Source of the DNA: Saccoglossus kowalevskii
Lineage: Eukaryota > Hemichordata > Enteropneusta > Harrimaniidae
Assembly (NCBI RefSeq): GCF_000003605.2
Contig: NW_003141966.1
Coordinates: 1 to 64,000, forward strand
Direction: 5' to 3'
DNA: 64,000 bases
Shown: one piece after another, positions 14,350 to 22,634 of the stretch
Numbering within the stretch: the stretch's first letter is position 1
Layout of the letters: every line of letters starts with the position of its first letter
The notes under the pieces: generated by a model
The model's database searches: none
Told to the model about the DNA's origin: nothing
What the model saw: only the letters and a program-made list of their open reading frames with translations
Position numbers and translations under genes: made by a program

Positions 14350-17218
14350 CGCAAAGTTGTGCAAAGTGATTACAAAGATTGTAGATGTATTTGTATGTTT
14401 GACCTAAGTTGTTGGCATATAGAAACCCGCAATTGTAAAGTCAAACAAATGAATAAAAGCGAGATGAAAACAGCCTATATTAGCAGAGTATCACATGAGC
14501 TGACTGACCGTAAAGATGATAGAAGCAGCATGCAAAGTTGATAAAAGCGTTCAAAACGTTGGCGGAGTTGCATGTATATATAACCTAAGTCATTGGAATG
14601 CCAACCCCGCATTTAAATTTCGAAAACGTTGAGTATATGTCTAGAAAATTCCCGATATGTAAGCAGATTATCGCAACTGCGAACCGAAAATCGAAGACAA
14701 AATGCTTACAAAGTTATGAAAAGCGATTGCAAAGTTTGTAGAATCGTTTGGCAATGTTAGATATGATATTATATTGACGGATTCCATAGTCAAAAGTTCG
14801 AAAACGTAAATACACATTTCGCACATTGCCGTTAAAGTAACGTACTATCACTCGAAGCATGTAGAGGTCATAGGTCAATTCAAGAAGTTACTTGTACAAA
14901 AGCTATCAAGTTTATAACAGTTTCAAAGATTAAATAGTCGCTAATTCGAGTATATTTCCAATTACGTAAGCAGTAGTGTGGGTAGTTGAAGAGACAAAGT
15001 TTAAAGTTAAGCTCAATCGGGCATGGTTAGTTCTTGCATGGGAGACTACCTGAGAAAACCAGCTGTAGATTTTTTTTGGTTTCATCACATACATATCAAA
15101 GATATGAGACAATGTTCGTGCATCTTTTTTTCTCTGTGATATTAATCATTTTTAGTAGAAAGACATGGAAATTTAGGCTTGTTTTCAAATTCATGAACAT
15201 TTTTCAATTTCCCTATTATTTTCGGAGAACAAGTTGGTGACGCTGTCGGCACATAGTGGAGTTTGACCTGTTAACTTACCGTGAAAAGTCGTACAAAGTG
15301 AACGCAAAGTTGTGCAAAGTGATTACAAAGTTTGTAGATGTATTTGTGTGTTTGACCTAAGTTGTTGGCATGTACATGTAGAAACCCGCAATTGTAAAGT
15401 CAAACAAATGAATAAAAGCGAGATGAAAACAGCCTATATTAGCAGAGTATCACATGAGCTGACTGACCGTAAAGATGATAGAAGCAGCATGCAAAGTTGA
15501 TAAAAGCGTTCAAAACGTTGGCGGAGTTGCATGTATATATAACCTAAGTCATTGGAATGCCAACCCCGCAGTTAAATTTCGAAAACATTGAGTATATGTC
15601 TAGAAAATTCCCGATATGTAAGCAGATTATCGCAACTGCGAACCGAAAATCGAAGACAAAATGCTTACAAAGTTATGAAAAGCGATTGCAAAGTTTGTAG
15701 AATTGTTTGGCAATGTTACATATGATATTAAATTGACGGATTCCATAGTCAAAAGTTCGAAAACGTAAATACACATTTCGCACATTGCCGTTAAAGTAAC
15801 GTACTATCACTCGAAGCATGTAGAGGTCATAGGTCAATTCAATAAGTTACTTGTACAAAAGCTATCAAGTTTAAAACAGTTTCAAAAATGAAATAGTCAC
15901 TAATTCGAGTATATTTCCAATTACGTAAGCAGTAGTGAGGGTAGGTGAAGAGACAAGGTTTAATGTTAAGCTCAATGGGGCATGGTTAGTTCTTGCATGG
16001 GAGACTGCCTGAGAAAACCATCTGGGAATTTTTTTTGGTTTCATCACATACATATCAAAGATATGAGAAAACGTTCGTGCATCTTTTTCCTTCACTGTGA
16101 TGTTAATCATTTTTTAGTAGGAAGACATGGAAATTTAGGCTTGTTTTCAAATTCATGAACATTTTTCAATTTCCCTATTATTTTCGGAGAACAAGTTGGT
16201 GACGCTGTCGGCACATAGTGGAGTTTGACCAGTTAACTTACCGTGAAAAGTCGTACAAAGTGAACGCAAAGTTGTGCAAATTGATTACAAAGTTTGTAGA
16301 TGTATTTGTATGTTTGACCTAAGTTGTTGGCATATAGAAACCCGCAATTGTAAAGTCAAACAAATGAATAAAAGCGAGATGAAAACAGCCTATATTAGCA
16401 GAGTATCACATGAGCTGACTGACCGTAAAGATGATAGAAGCAGCATGCAAAGTTGATAAAAGCGTTCAAAACGTTGGCGGAGTTGCATGTATATATAACC
16501 TAAGTCATTGGAATGCCAACCCCGCAGTTAAATTTCGAAAACATTGAGTATATGTCTAGAAAATTCCCGATATGTAAGCAGATTATCGCAACTGCGAACC
16601 GAAAATCGAAGACAAAATGCTTACAAAGTTATGAAAAGCGATTGCAAAGTTTGTAGAATCGTTTGGCAATGTTACATATGATATTATATTGACGGATTCC
16701 ATAGTCAAAAGTTCGAAAACGTAAATACACATTTCGCACATTGCCGTTAAAGTAACGTACTATCACTCGAAGCATGTAGAGGTCATAGGTCAATTCAAGA
16801 AGTTACTTGTACAAAAGCTATCAAGTTTAAAACAGTTTCAAAGATGAAATAGTCGCTAATTCGAGTATCTTTCCAATTACGTAAACAGTAGTGTGGGTAG
16901 TTGAAGAGACAAAGTTTAAAGTTAAGCTCAATCGGGCATGGTTAGTTCTTGCATGGGAGACTGCCTGAGAAAACCAGCTGGAGATTTTTTTTTGGTTTCA
17001 TCACATACATATCAAAGATATGAGACAATGTTCGTGCATCTTTTTTTCTCTGTGATATTAATCATTTTTAGTAGAAAGACATGGAAATTTAGGCTTGTTT
17101 TCAAATTCATGAACATTTTTCAATTTCCCTATTATTTTCGGAGAAAAAGTTGGTGACGCTGTCGGCACATAGTGGAGTTTGACCTGTTAACTTACCGTGA
17201 AAAGTCGTACAAAGTGAA

Positions 17219-17863
17219 CGCAAAGTTGTGCAAAGTGATTACAAAGTTTGTAGATGTATTTGTATGTTTGACCTAAGTTGTTGGCATATAGAAACCCGCA
17301 ATTGTAAAGTCAAACGAATGAATAAAAACGAGATGAAAACAGCCTATATTAGCAGAGTATCACATGAGCTGACTGACCGTAAAGATGATAGAAGCAGCAT
17401 GCAAAGTTGATAAAAGCGTTCAAAACGTTGGCGGAGTTGCATGTATATATAACCTAAGTCATTGGAATGCCAACCCCGCAGTTAAATTTCGAAAACATTG
17501 AGTATATGTCTAGAAAATTCCCGATATGTAAGCAAATTATCGCAACTGCGAACCGAAAATCGAAGACAAAATGCTTACAAAGTTATGAAAAGCGATTGCA
17601 AAGTTTGTAGAATCGTTTGGCAATGTTACATATGATATTATATTGACGGATTCATATCAAAGATATGAGAAACCGTTCGTGCATCTTTTTTTCTCTGTGA
17701 TGTTAATCATTTTTAGTAGAAAGACATGGAAATTTAGGCTTGTTTTCAAATTCATGAACATTTTTCAATTTCCCTATTATTTTCGGAGAACAAGTTGGTG
17801 ACACTGTCGGCACATAGTGGAGTTTGACCTGTTAACTTACCGTGAAAAGTCGTACAAAGTGAA
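17219..17863 (+). repeat. Truncated monomer 2 (645 bp), same deletion
   Basis: The junction at 17653/17654 is identical in sequence to that of the first truncated unit, 3,515 bases to the left. Both are flanked by type 2 sequence and both continue with gagaaa in place of gagaca followed by a tctctgtg variant. A shared origin followed by copying within the array is the simplest reading. Confidence 0.93.
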
Positions 17864-19390
17864 CGCAAAGTTGTGCAAATTGATTACAAAGTTTGTAGAT
17901 GTATTTGTATGTTTGACCTAAGTTGTTGGCATATAGAAACCCGCAATTGTAAAGTCAAACAAATGAATAAAAGCGAGATGAAAACAGCCTATATTAGCAG
18001 AGTATCACATGAGCTGACTGACCGTAAAGATGATAGAAGCAGCATGCAAAGTTGATAAAAGCGTTCAAAACGTTGGCGGAGTTGCATGTATATATAACCT
18101 AAGTCATTGGAATGCCAACCCCGCAGTTAAATTTCGAAAACATTGAGTATATGTCTAGAAAATTCCCGATATGTAAGCAGATTATCGCAACTGCGAACCG
18201 AAAATCGAAGACAAAATGCTTACAAAGTTATGAAAAGCGATTGCAAAGTTTGTAGAATCGTTTGGCAATGTTACATATGATATTATATTGACGGATTCCA
18301 TAGTCAAAAGTTCGAAAACGTAAATACACATTTCGCACATTGCCGTTAAAGTAACGTACTATCACTCGAAGCATGTAGAGGACATAGGTCAATTCAAGAA
18401 GTTACTTGTACAAAAGCTATCAAGTTTAAAACAGTTTCAAAGATGAAATAGTCGCTAATTCGAGTATATTTCCAATTACGTAAGCTGTAGTGTGGGTAGT
18501 TGAAGAGACAAAGTTTAAAGTTAAGCTCAATCGGGCATGGTTAGTTCTTGCATGGGAGACTGCCTGAGAAAACCAGCTGGGGATTTTTTTGGTTTCATCA
18601 CATACATATCAAAGATATGAGAAAACGTTCGTGCATCTTTTTCTTCACTGTGATGTTAATCATTTTTAGTAGAAAGACATGGAAATTTAGGCTTGTTTTC
18701 AAATTCATGAACATTTTTCAATTTCCCTATTATTTTCGGAGAACAAGTTGGTGACGCTGTCGGCACATAGTGGAGTTTGACTGTTAACTTACCGTGAAAA
18801 CTCGTACAAAGTGAACGCAAAGTTGTGCAAAGTGATTACAAAGTTTGTAGATGTATTTGTATGTTTGACCTAAGTTGTTGGCATATAGAAACCCGCAATT
18901 GTAAAGTCAAACAAATGAATAAAAGCGAGATGAAAACAGCCTATATTAGCAGAGTATCACATGAGCTGACTGACCGTAAAGATGATAGAAACAGCATGCA
19001 AAGTTGATAAAAGCGTTCAAAACGTTGGTGGAGTTGCATGTATATATAACCTAAGTCATTGGAATGCCAACCCCGCATTTAAATTTCGAAAACATTGAGT
19101 ATTTGTCTAGAAAATTCCCGATATGTAAGCAGATTATCGCAACTGCGAACCGAAAATCGAAGACAAAATGCTTACAAAGTTATGAAAAGCGATTGCAAAG
19201 TTTGTAGAATCGTTTGGCAATGTTACATATGATATTATATTGACGGATTCCATAGTCAAAAGTTCGAAAACGTAAATACACATTTCGCACATTGCCGTTA
19301 AAGTAACGTACTATCACTCGAAGCATGTAGAGGACATAGGTCAATTCAAGAAGTTACTTGTACAAAAGCTATCAAGTTTAAAACATGTTT

Positions 19391-20090
19391 CAAAAATGAA
19401 ATAGTCGCTAATTCAAGTATATTTCAAATTACGTAAGCAGTAGTGTGGGTAGGTAAAGAAACAAAGTTTAAAGTTAAACTCAATCGGGCATGGTTAGTTC
19501 TTGCATGGGAGACTGCCTGAGAAAACCAGCTGGGGATTTTTTTTTGGTTTCATCACATACATATCAAAGATATGAGACAACGTTCGTGCATCTTTTTTTT
19601 CACTGTGATGTTAATCATTTTTAGTAGAAAGACATGGAAATCTAGGCTTGTTTTCAAATTCATGAACATTTTTCAATTTCCCAATTATTTTCGGAGAACA
19701 AGTTGGTGACGCTGTCGGCACATAGTGGAGTTTGACCAGTTAACTTACCGTGAAAAGTCGTACAAAGTGAACGCAAAGTTGTGCAAAGTGATTACAAAGT
19801 TTGTAGATGTATTTGTATGTTTGACCTAAGTTGTTGGTATATAGAAACCCGCAATTGTAAAGTCACACAAATGAATAAAAGCGAGATGAAAACAGCCTAT
19901 ATTAGCAGAGTATCACATGAGCTGACTGACCATAAAGATGATAGAAACAGCATGCAACGTTGATAAAAGCGTTCAAAACGTTGGCGGAGTTGCATGTATA
20001 TATAACCTAAGTCATTGGAATGCCAACCCCGCAGTTAAATTTCGAAAACATTAAGTATATGTCTAGAAAATTCCCGATATGTAAAGCAGA
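19391..20090 (+). repeat. Type 1 patch inside type 2 block
   Basis: From about 19,390 the sequence has type 1 markers (attaag, gaccataaag) and the rare pair attcaagtatat plus ggtaaagaaac, otherwise seen only near 41.34-41.38 kb and 43.25-43.29 kb. It returns to type 2 (gtagaatcg, ggattcc, acacattt) by about 20,165. A single extra base lies near the right switch (gtaaagcag, about 20,081). Confidence 0.7.
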
Positions 20091-21640
20091 TTATCGCAAC
20101 TGCGAACCGAAAATCGAAGACAAAGTGCTTACAAAGTTATGAAAGCGATTGCAAAGTTTGTAGAATCGTTTGGCAATGTTACATATGATATTATATTGAC
20201 GGATTCCATAGTCAAAAGTTCGAAAACGTAAATACACATTTCGCACATTGCCGTTAAAGTAACGTACTATCACTCGAAGCATGTAGAGGTCATAGGTCAA
20301 TTCAAGAAGTTACTTGTACAAAAGCTATCAAGTTTAAAACAGTTTCAAAGATGAAATAGTCGCTAATTCGAGTATATTTCCAATTACGTAAGCAGTAGTG
20401 TGGGTAGTTGAAGAGACAAAGTTTAAAGTTAAGCTCAATCGGGCATGGTTAGTTCTTGCATGGGAGACTGCCTGAGAAAACCAGCTGGAGATGTTTTTTT
20501 GGTTTCATCACATACATATCAAAGATATGAGACAATGTTCGTGCATCTTTTTTTCTCTGTGATGTTAATCATTTTTAGTAGAAAGACATGGGAATTTAGG
20601 CTTGTTTTCAAATTCATGAACATTTTTCAATTTCCCTATTATTTTCGGAGAACAAGTTGGTGACGCTGTCGGCACATAGTGGAGTTTGACCTGTTAACTT
20701 ACCGTGAAAAGTCGTACAAAGTGAACGCAAAGTTGTGCAAAGTGATTACAAAGTTTGTAGATGTATTTGTATGTTTGACCTAAGTTGTTGGCATATAGAA
20801 ACCCGCAATTGTAAAGTCAAACAAATGAATAAAAGCGAGATGAAAACAGCCTATATTAGCAGAGTATCACATGAGCTGACTGACCGTAAAGATGATAGAA
20901 GCAGCATGCAAAGTTGATAAAAGCGTTCAAAACGTTGGCGGAGTTGCATGTATATATAACCTAAGTCATTGGAATGCCAACCCCGCAGTTAAATTTCGAA
21001 AACATTGAGTATATGTCTAGAAAATTCCCGATATGTAAGCAGATTATCGCAACTGCGAACCGAAAATCGAAGACAAAATGCTTACAAAGTTATGAAAAGC
21101 GATTGCAAAGTTTGTAGAATCGTTTGGCAATGTTACATAATATATTATATTGACGGATTCCATAGTCAAAAGTTCGAAAACGTAAATACACATTTCGCAC
21201 ATTGCCGTTAAAATAACGTACTATCACTCGAAGCATGTAGAGGTCATAGGTCAATTCAAGAAGTTACTTGTACAAAAGCTATCAAGTTTAAAACAGTTTC
21301 AAAGATGAAATAGTCGCTAATTCGAGTATATTTCCAATTACGTAAGCAGTAGTGTGGGTAGTTGAAGAGACAAAGTTTAAAGTTAAGCTCAATCGGGCAT
21401 GGTTAGTTCTTGCATGGGAGACTGCCTGAGAAAACCAGCTGGAGATGTTTTTTTGGTTTCATCACATGCATATCAAAGATATGAGACAATGTTCGTGCAT
21501 CTTTTTTTCTCTGTGATGTTAATCATTTTTAGTAGAAAGACATGGGAATTTAGGCTTGTTTTCAAATTCATGAACATTTTTCAATTTCCCTATTATTTTC
21601 GGAGAACAAGTTGGTGACGCTGTCGGCACATACTGGAGTT
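20091..21640 (+). repeat. Type 2 monomers, second part of main block
   Basis: Two units with type 2 markers. The copies near 20.49 and 21.44 kb share ggagatgtttttttgg and catgggaattt, so they are a duplicated neighbouring pair. The switch to type 1 lies near 21,640. No gene was found. Confidence 0.75.
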
Positions 21641-21679
21641 TGACCAGTTAACTTACCGTGAAAAGTCGTACAAAGTGAA

Positions 21680-21861
21680 CGCAAAGGTGTGCAATGGGAT
21701 TACAAAGTTTGTAGATGTATTTGTATGTTTGACCTAAGTTGTTGGCATATAGAAACCCGCAATTGTAAAGTCAAACAAAATGAATAAAAGCGATATGAAA
21801 ACAGCCTATATTAGCAGAGTATCACATGAGCTGACTGACCATAAAGATGATAGAAACAGCA
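21680..21861 (+). repeat. Subrepeat A (~181 bp) of exemplar monomer
   Basis: Across copies the first 44 bases of A match the first 44 of C at about 35 positions without gaps, sharing caaagtttgtagat. Its middle (gacctaagttgttgg) matches B (aacctaagtcattgg), and its last third (agcagagtatcac, then gataaaagcg) matches the last third of B (agcagattatcgc, then atgaaaagcg). A is therefore a diverged sister of B and C. It also starts inside a run of caaagt-type motifs, so its left edge is uncertain by about 11 bases. A 60-codon open frame starting with GTG spans it in most copies and is not considered a gene. Confidence 0.75.
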
Positions 21862-22037
21862 TGCAAAGTTGATAAAAGCGTTCAAAACGTTGGCGGAGTT
21901 GCATGTATATATAGCCTAAGTCATTGGAATGCCAACCCCGCAGTTAAATTTCGAAAACATTAAGTATATGTCTAGAAAATTCCCGATATGTAAGCAGATT
22001 ATCGCAACTGCGAACCGAAAATCGAAGACAAACTGCT
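21862..22037 (+). repeat. Subrepeat B (~176 bp) of exemplar monomer
   Basis: B begins tgcaaagttgataaaagcg, matching the start of C (tacaaagttatgaaaagcg). Its middle mirrors A through the shared ctaagtcattgg / ctaagttgttgg stretch and the following ccccgcagttaaa / acccgcaattgtaaa. Its end (cgaagacaaactgcttac) matches the end of C (caagaagttacttgtac). It contains a tgtatata run that resembles a TATA box but has no other promoter context. Confidence 0.75.
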
Positions 22038-22225
22038 TACAAAGTTATGAAAAGCGATTGCAAAGTTTGTAGATTCGTTTGGCAATGTTACATATGATAT
22101 TATATTGGCGGGTTCCATAGTCAAAAGTTCGAAAACGTAAATACATATTTCGCACATTGCCGTTAAAGTAGCGTACTATCACTCGGAGCATGTAGAGGTC
22201 ATAGGTCAATTCAAGAAGTTACTTG
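22038..22225 (+). repeat. Subrepeat C (~188 bp) of exemplar monomer
   Basis: C begins tacaaagttatgaaaagcg and its opening ~44 bases align with A. Its later part (agcgtactatcactcggag, then ggtcataggtcaattc) aligns with A (agcagagtatcacatgagc, then accataaagatgatag) and with E (tcggcacatagtggag, then gaccagttaac). The ~308-bp deletion found in two units of the array starts about 80 bases into C. Confidence 0.75.
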
Positions 22226-22334
22226 TACAAAAGCTCTCAAGTTTAAAACAGTTTCAAATATGAAAAAGTCGCTAATTCGAGTATATTTCCAATTACGTAA
22301 GCAGTAGTGTGGGTAGGTGAAGAGACAAAGTTTA
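22226..22334 (+). repeat. Subrepeat D, shortened (~109 bp), of exemplar monomer
   Basis: D starts tacaaaagct, like the other subrepeats, and its end (gtaagcagtagtg, then gaagagacaaag) resembles the last third of B (gtaagcagattatcg, then cgaagacaaac). The distance between these two landmarks is about 57 bases shorter than in B, so D appears to have lost an internal piece. It runs directly into the 5S-derived module. This is the weakest of the subrepeat assignments. Confidence 0.5.
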
Positions 22335-22396
22335 AAGTTAAGCTCAATCGGGCATGGTTAGTTCTTGCATGGGAGACTGCCTGAGAAAACCAGCTG
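22335..22396 (+). pseudogene. 5S rRNA-derived module (nt ~49-110 of 5S), one per full monomer
   Basis: The 62 bases align without gaps to the 3' half of animal 5S rRNA, matching about 51 of 62 positions. Diagnostic blocks are aagttaagc (box A region), tcgggc, tggttagt, atgggagac, gcctg and accag, all in order and spaced exactly as in 5S. The comparison uses 5S sequences recalled from memory. The 5' half of 5S (nt 1-48) is not recognisable upstream, so it cannot make a normal 5S rRNA. Counting across the array gives 66 copies: one before the first anchor (31-95) and one about 308 bases before every later anchor, except the two truncated units. Copies vary within the module (for example catggcag near 30,934 and cattggag near 60,508) with no sign of special conservation. 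An animal-type origin is favoured because plant 5S has a clearly different middle section. Confidence 0.9.
22336..22383 (+). promoter_or_regulatory. Relic or candidate type 1 Pol III internal control region
   Basis: By position in 5S, box A falls at 22336-22350 (five differences from the human version), the intermediate element at 22353-22358 (one difference) and box C at 22366-22383 (two differences), at native spacing. In real 5S genes these bind TFIIIA and direct initiation about 49 bases upstream of box A, here near 22,287 inside subrepeat D. Whether TFIIIA still binds this degenerate version is unknown. The same arrangement is found in every full copy. Confidence 0.5.
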
Positions 22397-22400
22397 GGGA

Positions 22401-22408
22401 TTTTTTTT
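22401..22408 (+). terminator. T-run after the 5S module, possible Pol III terminator
   Basis: Eight Ts follow four bases after the 5S-derived module, close to where the T-rich terminator lies behind a real 5S gene. Length varies between copies from a few Ts to 15 (48137-48151); two copies (near 27,161 and 28,114) have the run broken by a G. Terminator activity is inferred only. Confidence 0.45.
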
Positions 22409-22432
22409 GGTTTCATCACATACATATCAAAG

Positions 22433-22447
22433 ATATGAGACAACGTT
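22433..22447. repeat. Short perfect inverted repeat at the start of E
   Basis: The sequence catatcaaagatatg has six-base arms (catatc and gatatg) around a three-base loop. It is present in nearly every unit. In the two truncated units the right-hand deletion breakpoint falls one base inside its left arm. Confidence 0.8.
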
Positions 22448-22634
22448 CGTGCATCTTTTTTTTCACTGTGATGTTAATCATTTTTAGTAGAAAGACATGG
22501 AAATCTAGGCTTGTTTTCAAATTCATGAACATTTTTCAATTTCCCTATTATTTTCGGAGAACAAGTTGGTGACGCTGTCGGCACAGAGTGGAGTTTGACC
22601 AGTTAACTTACCGTGAAAAGTCGTACAAAGTGAA
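22435..22634 (+). repeat. Subrepeat E (~200 bp) of exemplar monomer
   Basis: E starts tatcaaagatatgagac, resembling the start of C (tacaaagttatgaaaagcg). Its end (tcggcacatagtggagtttg, then gtacaaag) matches the end of C (tcggagcatgtagaggtc, then gtacaaaag). A second T-run (22456-22463) and AT-rich sequence fill the middle, where similarity to the other subrepeats is poor. Confidence 0.6.

Larger units (their letters stand above)
12901..19390 (+). repeat. Type 2 monomers, main block
   Basis: Type 2 is defined by gatagaagcagc, cattgagtatatg, acaaaatgc, gtagaatcg, gacggattc, acacatttcgc, gtaacgtac and ctcgaagcatg. The block holds anchors 13713 to 18825, including both truncated units. The unit at 15312 has a six-base tandem duplication (catgtacatgta, near 15,369). 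Small differences, such as caaattgatt at 16274 and 17873, show some units here are closer to a non-neighbour than to a neighbour. No gene was found. Confidence 0.85.
21680..22634 (+). repeat. Exemplar full monomer (955 bp)
   Basis: This copy is used to show the internal plan. In order it holds subrepeat A (21680), B (21862), C (22038), shortened D (22226), the 5S rRNA-derived module (22335-22396), a T-run (22401-22408) and subrepeat E (22435), ending where the next A begins. Other full copies follow the same order. The starting point of a tandem unit is arbitrary; I cut at the motif cgcaaagttg, nine bases before the anchor used for the array. Offsets from the anchor give the same parts elsewhere: B about +173, C about +349, D about +537, 5S module about +645 (equivalently about 308 before the next anchor), E about +745. 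Confidence 0.9.

Noticed and set aside
21902-21912. TATA-like run in subrepeat B as a Pol II promoter
   Set aside because: The tgtatata run lies in AT-rich DNA with no open frame or other promoter element at a suitable distance, and it is shortened in the unit near 48,599.
22335-22396. A functional 5S rRNA gene
   Set aside because: The first ~48 nucleotides of 5S are missing and about 11 of the remaining 62 differ, including bases that pair in the 5S helices.
22243-22443. A 66-codon minus-strand frame overlapping the 5S module
   Set aside because: It is antisense to the 5S-derived bases and subrepeat D, overlaps the plus-strand frame and has no recognisable family.
22354-22572. A 68-72-codon plus-strand frame beginning in the 5S module
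   Set aside because: Its first residues are a translation of 5S box C, and its length shifts with the T-runs. It is structural-RNA-derived and AT-rich sequence, not a gene.
22335-22634. A 5S-headed SINE (SINE3 type)
   Set aside because: Such elements start with the 5' end of 5S and have a 3' tail and target duplications. Here the 5' half is absent and the module occupies a fixed place in a tandem unit.
21680-22634. CENP-B box that would mark a centromeric satellite
   Set aside because: I searched the unit on both strands for the core pattern TTCGnnnnAnnCGGG and found no match. Centromere function is neither supported nor excluded.
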